64,000 nucleotides of DNA from Perca fluviatilis. Its lineage: Eukaryota; Chordata; Actinopteri; Perciformes; Percidae. Below the pieces are notes generated by a model. That model searched no databases. It was not told the DNA's origin and saw only the letters and a program-made list of their open reading frames with translations. The position numbers and the translations under genes were made by a program. Shown piece by piece: positions 52,401 through 64,000 of the stretch (its first letter is position 1; each line of letters starts with the position of its first letter). The stretch covers positions 25,018,434 to 25,082,433 of the forward strand of contig NC_053121.1 in assembly GCF_010015445.1 (NCBI RefSeq). Direction: 5' to 3'.

Positions 52401-54906
52401 TTAATTGTGAACACAGTAAATAAAGCAACAAATCTTTTCTGAGATCAGGGGACTTATTTATCCACAGCTGAGAGGCCACCTGTTCACAGTTCCTGCAGTA
52501 CTGTCTGACTAATCTTTGAAAAGAAAACTCAGAGGAAATGCAAAGATACCTTTTCAATCATCTGTGTTACACTTATCTGTGGAATGTTATTAAAAACTCA
52601 GGAATCAGGAAAAGTCGTCATCAGTGACCGAATCCAGACATACACCGCATTCCTTCATCAAACACTTCCTGTAAACAGCCAAGTGTTTCCTGTGTTGAGG
52701 CACATGTGGCTGTATTGATGCCCTCTGACTGTGTCATGTTGCCAGGTCTCGCTCCACATCCCTGGATGTAAGAAGGCAATCCTCCACTGGCTTACGCTCA
52801 CGTCATGGCACAAAGTCCACCTATGCACTCTGAGGAAACACCATCTGTTACATTTTCATTGCAGGCTTTGCTTCAAGCTAAGACAATTAAAGCTAATAGA
52901 GTGCAAATGTTTGAGCCCGTATTGCCAACTTTACAATGTCTCACACATTCTAATCCATATACATAGGACAATTTAATGACTAGTAAATCCACAGCCATAA
53001 ATTATTGTATCACGGGTAGCACCTGCTCAACACATTCTGGTTATTGGCCTCAGTTTCAGTTTAATGCCCACATTAACTGTTAATTTGAAATAACTCTGCA
53101 GGCAGTTATCCCACATTGCTTTGAAATTATCCTTGAATGTTGGATTAAATTGAATTCTGAATTACTCCTAACTACTAAGTGGGCTGGTAATGGCGCTATA
53201 ATCCCCACTATCTCTTATTATGTACAATTGGAAAGAATCAGTCATGCTTTCTGTCAGTGAACAGTGAGTACCTTAGAGAAAATGCTGTAAACAGATTCTT
53301 TTAAAGTCACTTGGGCGAATTATCTTTCAGCTAAAAAAAGGACAGGCTTGGATAAGCATCTTTAGCCCCCCGGGGGCTTGGCCACCCCTGAGGTGAGAGG
53401 ATTGCTTCACATGAAGTGAAGGCTTCAAGTGCTGTATGTAAAAATGGAAGGTGCTCTTGTTGTAGGATCTCAAGTGGGTGGCACAGACATGTTGCCCTCT
53501 GGGACCCGGGGCCTTAGGGAGACAATGGGCGGGCTGTGTGAAGCCGGAGCTGCAGAGTCGAGGGTCACAGGGCCCCTCTTCTCAGGTCTACACTACTAAA
53601 GTGACTGTTTAGTGACAACACATAGAAAAGGGGTTGTGTGGAAGACTATGGTGGGGGGGTTGTGTCTGGAGGTTGTGACCAGAGGCGGTCCATCCATCAT
53701 GTGTCACTTCAGCCCTTTGGGGACTCTATGAGCCTAAAGTGAACTGAAGCCATACCAACAATATCTCATAAAAAAACATCTATGTTTAAGATGATTAAAT
53801 TGATAGGTTAGTATTTTTCAAGTATTTTAACATTATGGTGATTAGTTTTCTGAGGGTTGTTGGACCAGACCAGAGGGCGGAGTATAAAATGCCATAACTG
53901 GGTGGAGTTCAGGGTTTCTTTTATATATTCTATGCATAAAATATACAAAATGTATGGTCCTTCCCAAATTATTCTCTTCTCAAGAGGGGATGTAGAAACT
54001 TGTTGCACTGATGTGGCTCTGTGGCTAAATGCGATAAGAAAACTTCTTGTACTTCTACTGCCTGCTTACAGTTCTCACAATTCACAGCAAGCAGTGCAGC
54101 CTTTCCTGTTGATTGTATGATAAACAACATTTTTTTTTTTAAAAGAATTGATTTATTTTATAGCCATTGCAGGGTGGTGGTTTTCTTGCGGCTTTTGTTC
54201 GTGGAAAGAATATAATCTGTGTAACAAAATAAAACAAATGACTTCAGGGGCAGTGGAACAAATAGTTCGAGTGATGTGATCAGGCAGAGTCTGATAAGTT
54301 TTTTCCTGCGGTTACTCCCAGTGTCACGGACACTAACTTCAAACAGCGCAAATGATTTAAGCCATACCTTCAGCGCCACTGAGGGTAAAGAATAGTGTGA
54401 GGAAGAAAGGTCTATACAGCTGGCGTAGATACAAAAGCAGGAAAGCATGAACCTCATCTCACACCTTCCCTTCTTTCATCTACTTCCCCTAATAAGCTGG
54501 TATTTTGATTCCTGGATTCCTGGCAGGCTGCCCTGTTTGCAATTCAAAGAGTTTTCAACAAGAGCATCTGTTTGGGTATTATCATAAACCTGCATGCACC
54601 CCCACCCTTCACCTCCCAACTCCCCCCTTTTCCTCCCTCCCTTTGCAACCGCTCTCTTTCCTCAGCCGTGTGCACTTGCATGTTTGTGGAAAAGGGGTGG
54701 AGAGGGCTGGTGATGGTGGGGTTAGGGGGGCTTTTCCTTGACCCACAGTCAATGATACATAAGCCACATGACCAACTAGACTCATACACACACACAGAGA
54801 GAAACACACGGCAACAGACAGACCTGCAAGCTGACTTCCAACACATTCACAGCTCCACTGAACTTGGCTCATGCTGCTTTTTTTCTGACAGAAGAAAAGA
54901 AGAAAA
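46437..54906. other. 8.5 kb mostly single-copy upstream flank
   Basis: No transposon with clear ends and no gene. Frames of up to 156 codons (46982-47452, minus) carry no recognisable domain. As the nearest upstream region of the apelin exon it is where distal enhancers would be expected. Stretches at about 50640-51300 and 51700-52200 look single-copy and compositionally even. That is inference only. Confidence 0.45.
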
Positions 54907-55330
54907 ACACGCACATACACACGCACACACACACACACACACACCTCCGTGGGAGAGCTCAGATCAAGACGTGCCTTCAGTCTTGGAGTGGCGCTGTCAC
55001 ACACTGATATACAAATACGCATTTAGACAAATACACAGGCACAGTCAGGGAGCCACCATACACACACATATTCCCACAAATTGACACACTCACTTCTCAC
55101 ACTCATACACACACACACACACACAGGGGAGCAAACAGTCTCTCTCTCTTTCTTGCTCGCTCAGCTGCTCTCTCCCCCTCTCCCTCTCTCTCTCCCTCCC
55201 ATCCACACACACACACACACACACACACATACAACACACACACACACACACAACACACACACACACACACACACACACCACTACAGTATATCAGCGAGTG
55301 ACTAGCGGAGAGCCAGAGGGGAGTGCAGAA
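54907..55330 (+). promoter_or_regulatory. Proximal promoter / 5'UTR region of apln
   Basis: The 420 bp before the start codon. It carries CA microsatellites (54907-54945, 55106-55125), a CT-rich tract and another CA block, leaving only short unique windows. ACGTG at 54969-54973 is a core E-box/HIF-type site. No TATA box in a convincing place and no visible transcription start. The ATG at 55331 has G at -3 and A at +4. The call depends wholly on the apelin exon assignment. Confidence 0.4.
55139..55278. repeat. (CT)n tract followed by (CA)n microsatellite
   Basis: CT/CCCT-rich from 55139 to 55200, then CA repeats with three short interruptions (TACAA, CAACA) to 55278. The end lies only 52 bp before the apelin start codon, so length variation here could affect the promoter or 5'UTR. 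Confidence 0.95.
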
Positions 55331-55397
55331 ATGAATGTGAAGATCCTGACGCTGGTGATTGTGCTCTTGGTGTCTCTGCTGTGTTCTGCCAGTGCTG
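55331..55397 (+). CDS. apln: Apelin precursor, first coding exon (signal peptide)
   Basis: Apelin is a secreted peptide ligand of the apelin receptor (APJ), a G-protein-coupled receptor acting in vessel growth, heart function and fluid balance. The 22 codons from ATG at 55331 read MNVKILTLVIVLLVSLL then CSASA. That is a classic signal peptide: short basic n-region (K4), hydrophobic core, small residues at the cleavage end. I recognise it as the start of fish preproapelin. The exon ends with the first base of a glycine codon (55397), directly followed by a strong donor GTGAGT (55398-55403), so the intron is phase 1. Fish and mammalian apelin genes put the signal peptide and the mature peptide on different exons. 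No exon encoding the Arg-rich, SHKGPMPF-ending C-terminus is visible to 64000, so it should lie downstream. The first ATG in this frame is used. Another short secreted protein is possible but less likely. Confidence 0.85.
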
Positions 55398-56423
55398 GTG
55401 AGTACAGGAGCGGCCAGCCTCGTCGCCGGTCGTCTCCCTCTGCTTTCTATTTCTCTCTCTGTTTGCCTTGTGCTCGTGCAGGCATCTGTAGTTGATCAGT
55501 TACCCAGCATGGTTAGCTTTCTGTGGGCTCTAAAAGGCAGGAATATCAGCACCTGGCTGTATACAGTACTGCAGTGCAGTGGTTATACTGTCTGCTATTG
55601 TACTGCCATGGCTTTTATGATAAACTTGAATGTGGTTTCTAGCTTAGATTGATCATTTTTATCCCTGTCTCACCTTGATGTAAGCTTGTAAGACTTGGGG
55701 ATAAAATATTAAGAGGTTTTTGTTGATGGACAGTCTTGTGTGGAGCTATGCCTGAGTGATAGATAACGCTGGATGTATGGGTGATTGTTGGGGCTGTTAT
55801 GAAATGTAAGATATGCATGGCACATGTTCTGTAAGGTGGAGTGAATCAGACTAATGTATGGCTTGATATATTCCATCTGACCCAAGTGCTATATGATTAT
55901 TACATGACTGTGATTGTGCAGCAGGGCAACACAGCACCTATATTGCGTGCCTCCTGTGGTGATGATAATGAGGACTACAATTGTTGTACGCATCGATAGG
56001 GGGAACACAGATCCCAGATGCACGGATTGTCTCCTGAAGGGCTCAGTCTTGATGCCTTGTCACAATAAATTTCCGTAAAGTGCTTCTGCGTCTCTGGAGC
56101 CATTGTTGGACTAGATATCAATTCCAGTGTGAATCTAAAATGTCTAATACTTGGAAGAAAAACATTGACTTGGGACAATTATGCAGGGCATATTCTCTCT
56201 GATGGCTCATGGGAGTAAATAGGTTCTGAGAAATGTGGCTGGGGGGTTCAGTTTGGAGACCGATGGTCAGCTGCAGATGTGATGCAGGTAACATTGTGGT
56301 GTGAAAAAACAACAGTTAGGCCTGTGTAAATGTCTGGACCATTCTTGGAATTATCACCTACCTACTAACTACAGTGGCTTAGAAGACACACAGACACACT
56401 GTGTTTATATTTAATAAATGTAG

Positions 56424-56630
56424 AAGATGCTGTACACTGAATGAGATAAAGAGAATGTAGCACAGACTATGATTATAAGATGCTGTATACACTACATCTT
56501 GGAAGATATAGGCCTAGGAATATATACTGCACAATGCTGTGTAGGCAATATGTAACTAGGTGCTGTATAGACTGTGGTTGTAAGATGCAGTGTAGACTTT
56601 ATGCTTGCTAGATGCTGTCCACTCTGTATA
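56424..56630. repeat. Degenerate minisatellite in apln intron 1
   Basis: Five or so diverged units open with AGATGCTGTA-type sequence (56424, 56479, 56555, 56586 and 56610, approximately), most followed by ACTGTGGTTGTA or ACTATGATTATA. Unit length varies from about 25 to 75 bases. Confidence 0.6.
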
Positions 56631-57755
56631 TCGATCCACGGCCAGAGCACTCACAGTCCTCATGCTTCCCAGCACATTCGTTACAGCGACATGCTATTTT
56701 TGTCTAAGGCTCTCAGCACATGAGTAAATGGGAAGCAATTATCTAGCATCATGGTCAGTGTCGTTTTTCACGCCCTGCGTGTGGCTAAGCATGTTCCACG
56801 CCTGAGAACCCACTGTGCTACACCAGCGATGGGGAAAACAAGGCTGCTGTGCCTTGGGCTTTCATGGGAGCTTATCCATCTCAACGTTGTTCAAGTCATG
56901 CCGCTTATGTGCCTCTCTGTTCCCTGGCTGCTACTGTAGTATCAGAGCTCCATTGACACAGAGGTAGAGAGAGAAAGGGAGTGAAAGAGAGGAGGGGATG
57001 AAAGTGTGTTGCAGCGTTGATGGGTGTGGGGAGGGATGCTAGCTGGAGTGTGTCTGCATAGCACAAGCCTCTGCTACAGTATGCGCTGTCGCGGGAAGGT
57101 GTCGGAAGAGGCTCTGCATGTAGGCAGTGGGTGTGAAGCCTTTCATCTTGAAACAAACGCTTTTCCAGTTCAGTGGGCTTTCTCTCTTTAAGGCATCTGT
57201 GTGTGGACATGTGTGTCTCTGAGAAAGCAGAGAGAGGATGCACATAGAGTGAGACAGAGACAGTGTGTGTGTGTGCACTTGCAGGAAGCAATGAATATAG
57301 AACTGAATCTGACTGCCATAGGGTGGGGAAGTGTGCATGAGTCTTGTATTTATGGATGTATTTGCACATAAGCAAGAAGTCCTAGTGCAACAGGCAATTC
57401 AACTCAATAACAAAATGCTACTTACAATATTCATTCAGTACACTAAAAGAGCTGCTATGGCCTTCTCTATGTAATATTAGCATCCTTTAGCAGCGCACTT
57501 CAATTACCCATCCTTGAAAAGCACTCTGGCTGAAGAGTGGGCTCCAGCTTTAGACATGTGGTATCCATAATTCATCCCAAGGCCGATCACTCTTCCTCTC
57601 TGTGTAACTCGTAAGACTGGTAACAGTCTCAAAACATACTTGTGTCTGTCACAGCCTCTTAAAAGATATCAAGGCCTAATTTTTCTCCGCCATGGAAACT
57701 CCTTGCCAATCTTCACCTAGGGATGTACAGGATAAAAACAATAGCAGCTGGCTCA

Positions 57756-57769
57756 GACACACACATACT

Positions 57770-57801
<32 letters not shown>
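57756..57801. repeat. (CA)n microsatellite
   Basis: CA run split by TACTGTA. Confidence 0.95.
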
Positions 57802-57803
<2 letters not shown>

Positions 57804-57899
57804 CGAGTGTGTAATTGTGAGGCCTGGATTGAACAGGTGAGCCAGTTGTGAGTGTGAGCGGGGCACAAGGCCCAGATCAGAGTAACATGGCATCATGAC

Positions 57900-58545
57900 T
57901 TTGCGTAAACATACACGCCACTTTCCTAAAGCCAAATGGCGTGTTATCTGTACGCATTTTGAGCTATCCACATGTATGTCTACGTTGTATACAGCGGATG
58001 TAAACATACGTTACATACAGTACGTTGTGTTGTTACATACGTTGTGCGTGTTATCGCGAGAACGTCTCACGCGTTTAAAAAATAAATAAATAAATAAAGG
58101 TTGGGTTTAGGAAAAGAACATTGGGAAAGGCTTTAGTAACATAAAAACAACAAAAAACAAAAAAAAACACGACAAAAACATGACAAAAACATGAAAAAAC
58201 ATGACGGTGACCAACGTCACACGCTTAGGAAAACAATAAACGGTTGGGTTTAGGAAAGAAACATTGGGGAAGGCTTAAAAAAAAAAAGGTTGATAAATGT
58301 CACACACGGGACGCGGTACCGGCTCTCCTGGGTAAAAGTCCTGTGTTTTACCCATCCACCCCCCGAGCCAACCTCCCTCCGCGGACTTACATCCTTTCAT
58401 ACTACTCGCTACGGCAATAATTCACACGTAATGTAGGGTCAATAGAGGCCAAACGGCGTTGATAAACAAGCTAAAAACGATTATGCGACTTGATAACAAG
58501 CCAAAATGGCATACGAATTGGCGTGTCATACATACGCCACTTTAT
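57900..58545. repeat. Dispersed repeat, first copy (long form)
   Basis: ACATACACGCCACTTT near the left edge recurs as ACATACGCCACTTT near the right edge. AAGCCAAA(A)TGGC occurs at both ends. Positions 57937-58070 match the second copy at 59885-60034 closely (TGGCGTGTTATCTGTACGCA, TTTTGAGCTATCCA, ATACAGCGGATGTAAACATA, GTTGTGCGTGTTA). The interior holds an (AAAT)n run (58077-58098) and GGTTGGGTTTAGGAAA twice. Class unknown. Confidence 0.55.
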
Positions 58546-59269
58546 GAGATCAGTCTGGATCAGAGCTATTATCTGGCAGAGAAATCGTCTGCTTGGGAAG
58601 GGGGCGATTTTATGAGAGCTGTCAGCAGTGCTATTATTCCATATAAAACTGTGATGCATTGTTGAGGCTAGCTGCTCTGTGGCACCATCATGCATGCATA
58701 CTGTACTGTAGCCCGCATCGCTCACATGCTCAACTAAGTGCTACAGGTCAAGGTACAGCCAAAAAGACGAGGGCTACAATACATGCAGCCACTAATTAAG
58801 GCACCTAGAGGCATAAAACGCCGTTGAACTAGGTATGATTATTTTGTTAACAACTTATATAGATCTAAACCAACCGTAACCAGGAAGCTTTAAATCATAA
58901 TCCTGGGTTTTCTAATGTAAAGAAGGTGTTTTTGCCTGTGGACGTGATTATGGTGGTCGTGGAGAGAACAAAAGCAGCTAAACTTTTCCAGATGTCCAGG
59001 CATAACATAATAACAGTGGGCAAACATTTGTGTCAAAGGGGGAGCGGTGGAAAGGTTATTATGGGATTATGGAGAATCACAGAGTCTTTCCCCCTTTTTT
59101 TTGAGGCACAGGAGCTTGTGAGCACCAGCTGGGTTTATGTCACACACAAACACAGAGGGCCAGATGAAATCCGTTTCATGAGGAATCCGTATTTCCTCGT
59201 CATGCAGCATTACGTGGAAATAGAGCCAGCAGCCTGCAGCATCAGTGTAGTTTATCTGCTGCAGACAAC

Positions 59270-59313
59270 ACATGCACGCACACACACACACACACACGCA
59301 CGCACGCACTCAT

Positions 59314-59391
<78 letters not shown>
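59270..59391. repeat. (CA)n microsatellite with CG-bearing units
   Basis: A shorter impure part with GCACGCACGCA, then about 36 uninterrupted CA units. Confidence 0.97.
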
Positions 59392-59527
59392 CACTTCATG
59401 AGTTGTGTTTGGGATGTGAGTAAAGAGGGATTTGTTATTGTCTTGTTGCTTTGTCACTTAGCCTTTTAAATAGTAGAATTAGAACTATATTGTTATTATC
59501 CACAGTTAGTATCCATGTTGCCTAGGT

Positions 59528-59884
59528 TTAAAGCTTTAGTGCGTAACTTTTTGATATTAATGAACGTCCGTTACATTCAAGCCATTGCCAAATTAGTTGC
59601 TATAAAGCTAATTAAGACTATCAGCTCCACACAACTCTCTCTGTGTTTTTCAGAATGGCTATGTTCAGAAGATTGTGGCGTTCCCGTGCAGAAACTCAAG
59701 TGTAGATAATTACCTCTTCTGAAGAGTCCATCATGTTTTTTTAATCCTCCGTGTCCTCCTTGGCTACTAGTAACTGCGTGGAGGGGGTGGGCGCACGCGC
59801 GTCACAAAATACTTGTATCATGTAAAGTGCATCAACAGTTTTCTTGTCATTACTTAGAATTCCTCATGGGGGCGGCAGAAACTA
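59528..59884 (+). mobile_element. TTAA-starting non-autonomous element, right end missing
   Basis: Begins TTAAAGCTTTAGTGCGTAAC; the interior carries TTGATATTAATGAACGTCCG, CAGAATGGCTATGTTCAGAA and CATGGGGGCGGCAGAAACTA. The pattern matches a common fish element that ends with an inverted copy of its start. Here the end is replaced at 59885 by the second copy of the 57.9 kb repeat. Confidence 0.55.
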
Positions 59885-60034
59885 TGGCGTGTTATCTGTA
59901 TGCATTTTGAGCTATCCAAGTGTATGTCTACGCTGTATACAGCGGATGTAAACATACATTACATACGTTGTGTTGTTACATACGTTGTGCGTGTTACCGC
60001 GAGAACGTGCCATGCTATCGCGAGAACGTCTCAC
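59885..60034. repeat. Dispersed repeat, second copy (short form)
   Basis: Matches 57937-58070 with a few substitutions, lacks the second half of the first copy, and has an extra CGCGAGAACGT unit (CGCGAGAACGTGCCATGCTA then CGCGAGAACGTCTCACAC). Confidence 0.7.
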
Positions 60035-63000
60035 ACTATCTGGATATGTTATGCTATTTTCACGACATATTGTTTAGCCAAGGGGGAATTATATCGGGAA
60101 TTTTCTAACAGCGACAATATCTCCTAGTTTTTAGCACAAAACAGACATTCATGTGTGGTTATTTTATCGATTAACAATTTCTGGATCAATATTTACAGCA
60201 TTGTTATGATTTAAAATTTTATATACAGCGACAGAAGATTTTCTCCATAGCTCCCATCCTATAGGGTTCATAACACTGTACATACGTTTCAAAGATGAGA
60301 TTTTATTTCAAAAGCTCCCAGTGATAAACCACTTCACATCTGTATTATATCACCCAACATGAGATTGGTGAATGGCACTCACAATTGCTCAGGAGTGGGT
60401 GGGAGTTAAGGAAGAGATTTAGTGAAAAATCATAACTCATTTGGTAGGGATATAAGGCTAACCTTTGGGCTAACACTCCCCAGAGAGCTCAGCTGTTGAA
60501 GACTTTGGCATATGTGACTGCTGGGCTGCTGTAATGTAATTCAGAACCCTTTGAATGAATAAATCTACTCACTTAGATCTTCCCTTGAGAGCAAATGCAG
60601 TGAACAGGAAAAAAAGTAAAAGAGGGAGTACAGACGGGCCAAGGGACAGAAAAATAAAAGGGCGGACAGGAAGAGAGGCTATCTGGGAGCGGAGAGGTTG
60701 TGTAAGCTTTCCATGAAGGAGGAAGTCACAGCTATATCTAAGAACTCACAGCTGGTGATCAAGTCTGCCTTTACTAATTCATGTGTGGAATGACACTTCT
60801 TGGCTGTAAATAAAAAGTCGGAATTTTTATATATAAGTCTGTTGCAGTCCAGACCCCCCTTTGAGTTTTGAGGCCACAACCTGGAGGTTTGGGTAAAGGG
60901 TGGTGTGGGCGAGGGGTCCTGTGTTAACCAGACCTCATGTGATCACCAGACCTTATCCTCAGGCCCGGGGCGCTCCTTACAACTTAATTAGAGCCAGATA
61001 TTTCAAAAAACTGCTGTTTTCCACCAATGTTAAAGTGATTTATGACTCTCTTTTTGAACATTAAGTGTTACATTTATAGCAGTAGATCAGATTCCTGATC
61101 AAGATCTGAGTGGACATTTTTATTATAACGGGCTGCCAGACCGCAGAATAAATATTGTGGTCTTTAGGAATGCAGGTGCTTTAATTACTTTCATGCTCAA
61201 TTTGTAGAAACCCAGAATGGAAATATATGACTTCTGTGTATTGCTTTAGAGATGTCATTTGTGGTAGAAATTACAGCAACTAAAACATTATGTAGGAGTA
61301 GAAGAGAATTACTTTGGAGAATCACATAAATATGGTTAAGGGTATTGTCACCATTAATGTCAAACCTCTATAGGCACCATCATGGATCAGAGAGATTTCA
61401 TATAATGTATGGCTAAAAGCGCTGCTCTTGCACAGCTGGCTGTTGTTAGGCAGTTCTAAGTCAGACAATGGATGTCACTGCTGTGAAGACGGCAGTGTGG
61501 ATTGGGGCTATGGATGGTGTAGAGGGATTTAGTAGATTTTCGGTTCGTTTAGTGACGCCCCCACTGGGATCTGCCTAAACTTCAAGCCTTAGGCAACAGG
61601 ATGTGCACGTCACTTTATTCTCAGAGACTTATAGGATGTTGTGGTGCACCTCAAACTTGGTTTCAAACTGTCATGCACCTCATGTTCTCGCCTTTTATTG
61701 AAATGCTTGAAAATGTAAGATCTCTTCCATCTTCCAAAGAACTGGGGCCCTTCTGTGACAACACAGAAATCCTTCATTTATGAAATCATGCATTATTCAT
61801 CACAGTCTCTCATCATACACGTTACTTTCCCTAGGAGACTATTTCACATATACAGGTCCACGCTTAAACGTTGGTCAATCAAATTATCTGCCACTGACTA
61901 ATAGCATGGATCTCCCCACTGACCTCCTGGATCAAGACGGGGCCCCTTGCTGTGTCCCTCTGTCTCATATACTGTTCATGAGGGGCCGCCCTGCTGTCAG
62001 GGCCCCTTGAACATAAACAGATGTATGTGAAAACAGAAGAGCAAAACTATATATGGAATTCATAAACATGAATCCATATCAGGCAAACAGTTCATCCTAA
62101 CAGCTGATGAAAACCTTGTGAACACAGAGGGCCAATAAACACTAAACTTTAGCTCACCCTCAGCAGAGTAGTTGAATCTTAAAAATCCTTAAAAATCCTC
62201 ATGAATTTTATTTCTTCACTAAATACGTGTGATGTGTTTCATTGCATAACCTTCAGCCAAAGGTTCTTCTTTCCTACGCACTCTCAGTATATCAATAATA
62301 AAACTGTTTTAGCAGACTCTTTTCATTAGACATAATCTAATCGTGCTACAAGTTAAAGCAAAACAAACATACCATCAAAACTAAATTACTGGCGATTTTA
62401 AACAAGTGCTACTTTTATATATACAAATATTTATGAAAAATTGTTGTTTGTGCTACAAAGCCTTTAAGTTTTAACTCACTCACTTACTTTTAGAGTAGGG
62501 AGGGCCATAATTCATCAATTACATTCAGAGGTATCATGTTCATGTGGTCCATTTGTGGTATAGTTTTAGAAAATACTGCTGTCAAAGTTAATTAGTTCAT
62601 CCAAGGAAAATGGTATTAAAAACTGAAACTACTAGTTACTGACGTTTTGTTTTTTACATATTTGAAAAGTTTTGTCTGATGCAATGCATAACAATTGAAC
62701 ACAGCTTAATGCATCAAACATCAATTTAGTTATTTAGCATATATTTGCCATATCGTGATATATATCAATATCTCAAAAAGTGATACCTTGAGTTAAATAA
62801 ATCTTTCCAGTTAAGATTTAAGCGTCAGAGCCATTGTTTTGCATTATTTAGTTTGGTTGAGAGGTAACAGTCTGATGCAATGTCGCTGCTATTTTCCTTC
62901 AATAGTACTGAATATGCTATGGGGAGAAGCGATGGTTCCCTCAGGCATTAAAAGCTGCAGTGAGTGAACCCTGCGCAGTGACGTTTCTCTCCCTCTTTCT

Positions 63001-63357
63001 GTCCCTCTCTTTCTCTCACATAAAAAATGGGAGAAGGCACGCAGGTTCACAGCATGGGGGTAGTGATGACATAGGAGAGGGAGGGGGCTGTGTTTCACAT
63101 CTGATTAACGTGCCCATGGAAACGAATGGTTGGAGGATCCCTTTGCCCTTGACATGCAATCTCTGGAGATTACGGCAATTGTTGGTAGCCTTACCTGCCT
63201 ACTGTACCTGCCATGCGCAAAGATTTAACCCGCTGAATGGAAACAGCCACACCAGCATCTCCCTGCTCCTGTCCTCAGTTTTGACACATTTTGAAATCTC
63301 CCCTCTGAGCTATTCTATGTTTGCTTCTCTGACTGCTCATGTTCAGTAGGCTCCAAC

Positions 63358-63731
63358 GAGGGCTGGGCAATATATCGATATTATATCGATATCGTGATAT
63401 GAGACTAGATATTGTCTTAGATTTTGGATATCGTAATATCGTGATATGACATAAGTGTTGTCTTTTCCTGGTTTTAAAGGCTGCATTACAGTAAAGTGAT
63501 GTACTTTTCTGAACTTACCAGACTGTTCTAGCGGTTCTAATATTTGCCTTTTCCCCACTTAGACATGATGTCCACATTACTGATGATTATTTATCTAAAC
63601 TCTGTGAAAGTTGTGAAGATATTTTGTTAAAGCACCAATTGTCAACCCTAGAATATCGCCGCAATATCGATATCGAGGTATTTGGTCAAGAATATCGTAA
63701 TATCTGATTTTCTCCCTATCGCCCAGCCCTA
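63358..63731. mobile_element. hAT-type MITE, complete
   Basis: The ends GAGGGCTGGGCAATAT and the inverse of ATCGCCCAGCCCTA give inverted termini (A)GGGCTGGGC(A/G)AT. Flanks GCTCCAAC (63350-63357) and CCTCCAAC (63732-63739) form an 8-bp duplication with one mismatch. The 374-bp body is rich in ATCGATATCG/ATATCGTGATAT near both ends and has no coding content. This matches an abundant fish MITE. Confidence 0.85.
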
Positions 63732-64000
63732 CCTCCAACCCGCAGTAACCCTGTAGCCACGAATTCACCCCTTCAACTGGAGAGGGATTGTGAATAAACC
63801 AACAGGCAGTCAAGTGGTGAGGGGAGTCAGTGGCTTTATTAGCTGGCTCAATGCTGCTGCCGGCCCTTTGAACTCACAGCGCTCTGATCATAGCAGAGTA
63901 TGCAGTCTCACACCTCATCATTTCATACACTCTCTAATTCAGGAGCATATAGCACCACACATCACAGGCGGCTGACTGACTCAAAGAGACATCTGCAGAA

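Larger units (their letters stand above)
55398..64000 (+). other. apln intron 1 (5' part, continues beyond the window)
   Basis: Starts with the donor GTGAGT at 55398. I see no acceptor plus reading frame matching the rest of apelin within 8.6 kb. It holds a degenerate minisatellite, CA microsatellites and several DNA repeats (separate entries); 55500-56420, 60040-63350 and 63740-64000 look single-copy with no gene. A mirrored pair of HIF-like cores (CACGC 56769-56773, GCGTG 56777-56781) lies 1.4 kb into the gene. Confidence 0.6.

Noticed and set aside
54572..55305. Overlapping frames up to 170 codons before the apelin exon
   Set aside because: Driven by CA and CT tracts; no protein-like composition outside them.
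55398..64000. Search for apelin exon 2
   Set aside because: No frame encoding the basic C-terminal apelin peptide was seen in any part of the downstream sequence.

Overview
The window is vertebrate DNA, most likely from a percomorph (spiny-rayed) teleost. This rests on three things. The one recognisable gene piece has fish-type sequence. The dispersed repeats are typical of fish genomes: L2-like and Rex1-like LINEs, a tRNA-derived SINE, Tc1, hAT and Harbinger elements, TTAA-flanked non-autonomous elements, and long CA/TG microsatellites. Apart from transposon remnants there are no other long conserved open reading frames. Family names are from recognition by eye; no search was run.

The only host protein-coding feature I can support is a first coding exon at 55331-55397 (+). 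It encodes a 22-residue signal peptide that I recognise as the start of fish apelin (apln), and it ends in a phase-1 splice donor (GTGAGT). The sequence upstream (1-55330) is then the 5' flank, including the proximal promoter/5'UTR at about 54.9-55.3 kb. The sequence downstream (55398-64000) is the start of intron 1. I found no second exon encoding the basic C-terminal apelin peptide, so the rest of the gene probably lies beyond the window.

Layout. Positions 0.1-8 kb are a LINE graveyard: an internally deleted Tc1 remnant joined to the 3' UTR of a minus-strand L2, a minus-strand Rex1-like LINE, and a plus-strand L2 whose endonuclease region is split by a Tc1-like MITE. Positions 9-24 kb hold scattered hAT, LINE, SINE and TTAA elements, plus several copies of an unnamed repeat family. 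Positions 24-30 kb are mostly single-copy. Positions 30.0-32.2 kb hold a complete 2.1 kb TTAA element with a Harbinger-type element nested inside it. Positions 35.4-36.3 kb hold a complete hAT copy that still encodes a decayed transposase C-terminus. Positions 37.7-40 kb contain more DNA-transposon remains, and 40-54.5 kb is mostly single-copy with no genes seen. Intron 1 carries further repeats, including a complete 374-bp hAT-type MITE at 63.4 kb.

I see no previously undescribed gene system. The most informative observations are the apelin exon, the nested TTAA/Harbinger structure, the hAT remnant, and two TTAA elements that each carry an internal duplication of about 190-200 bp.
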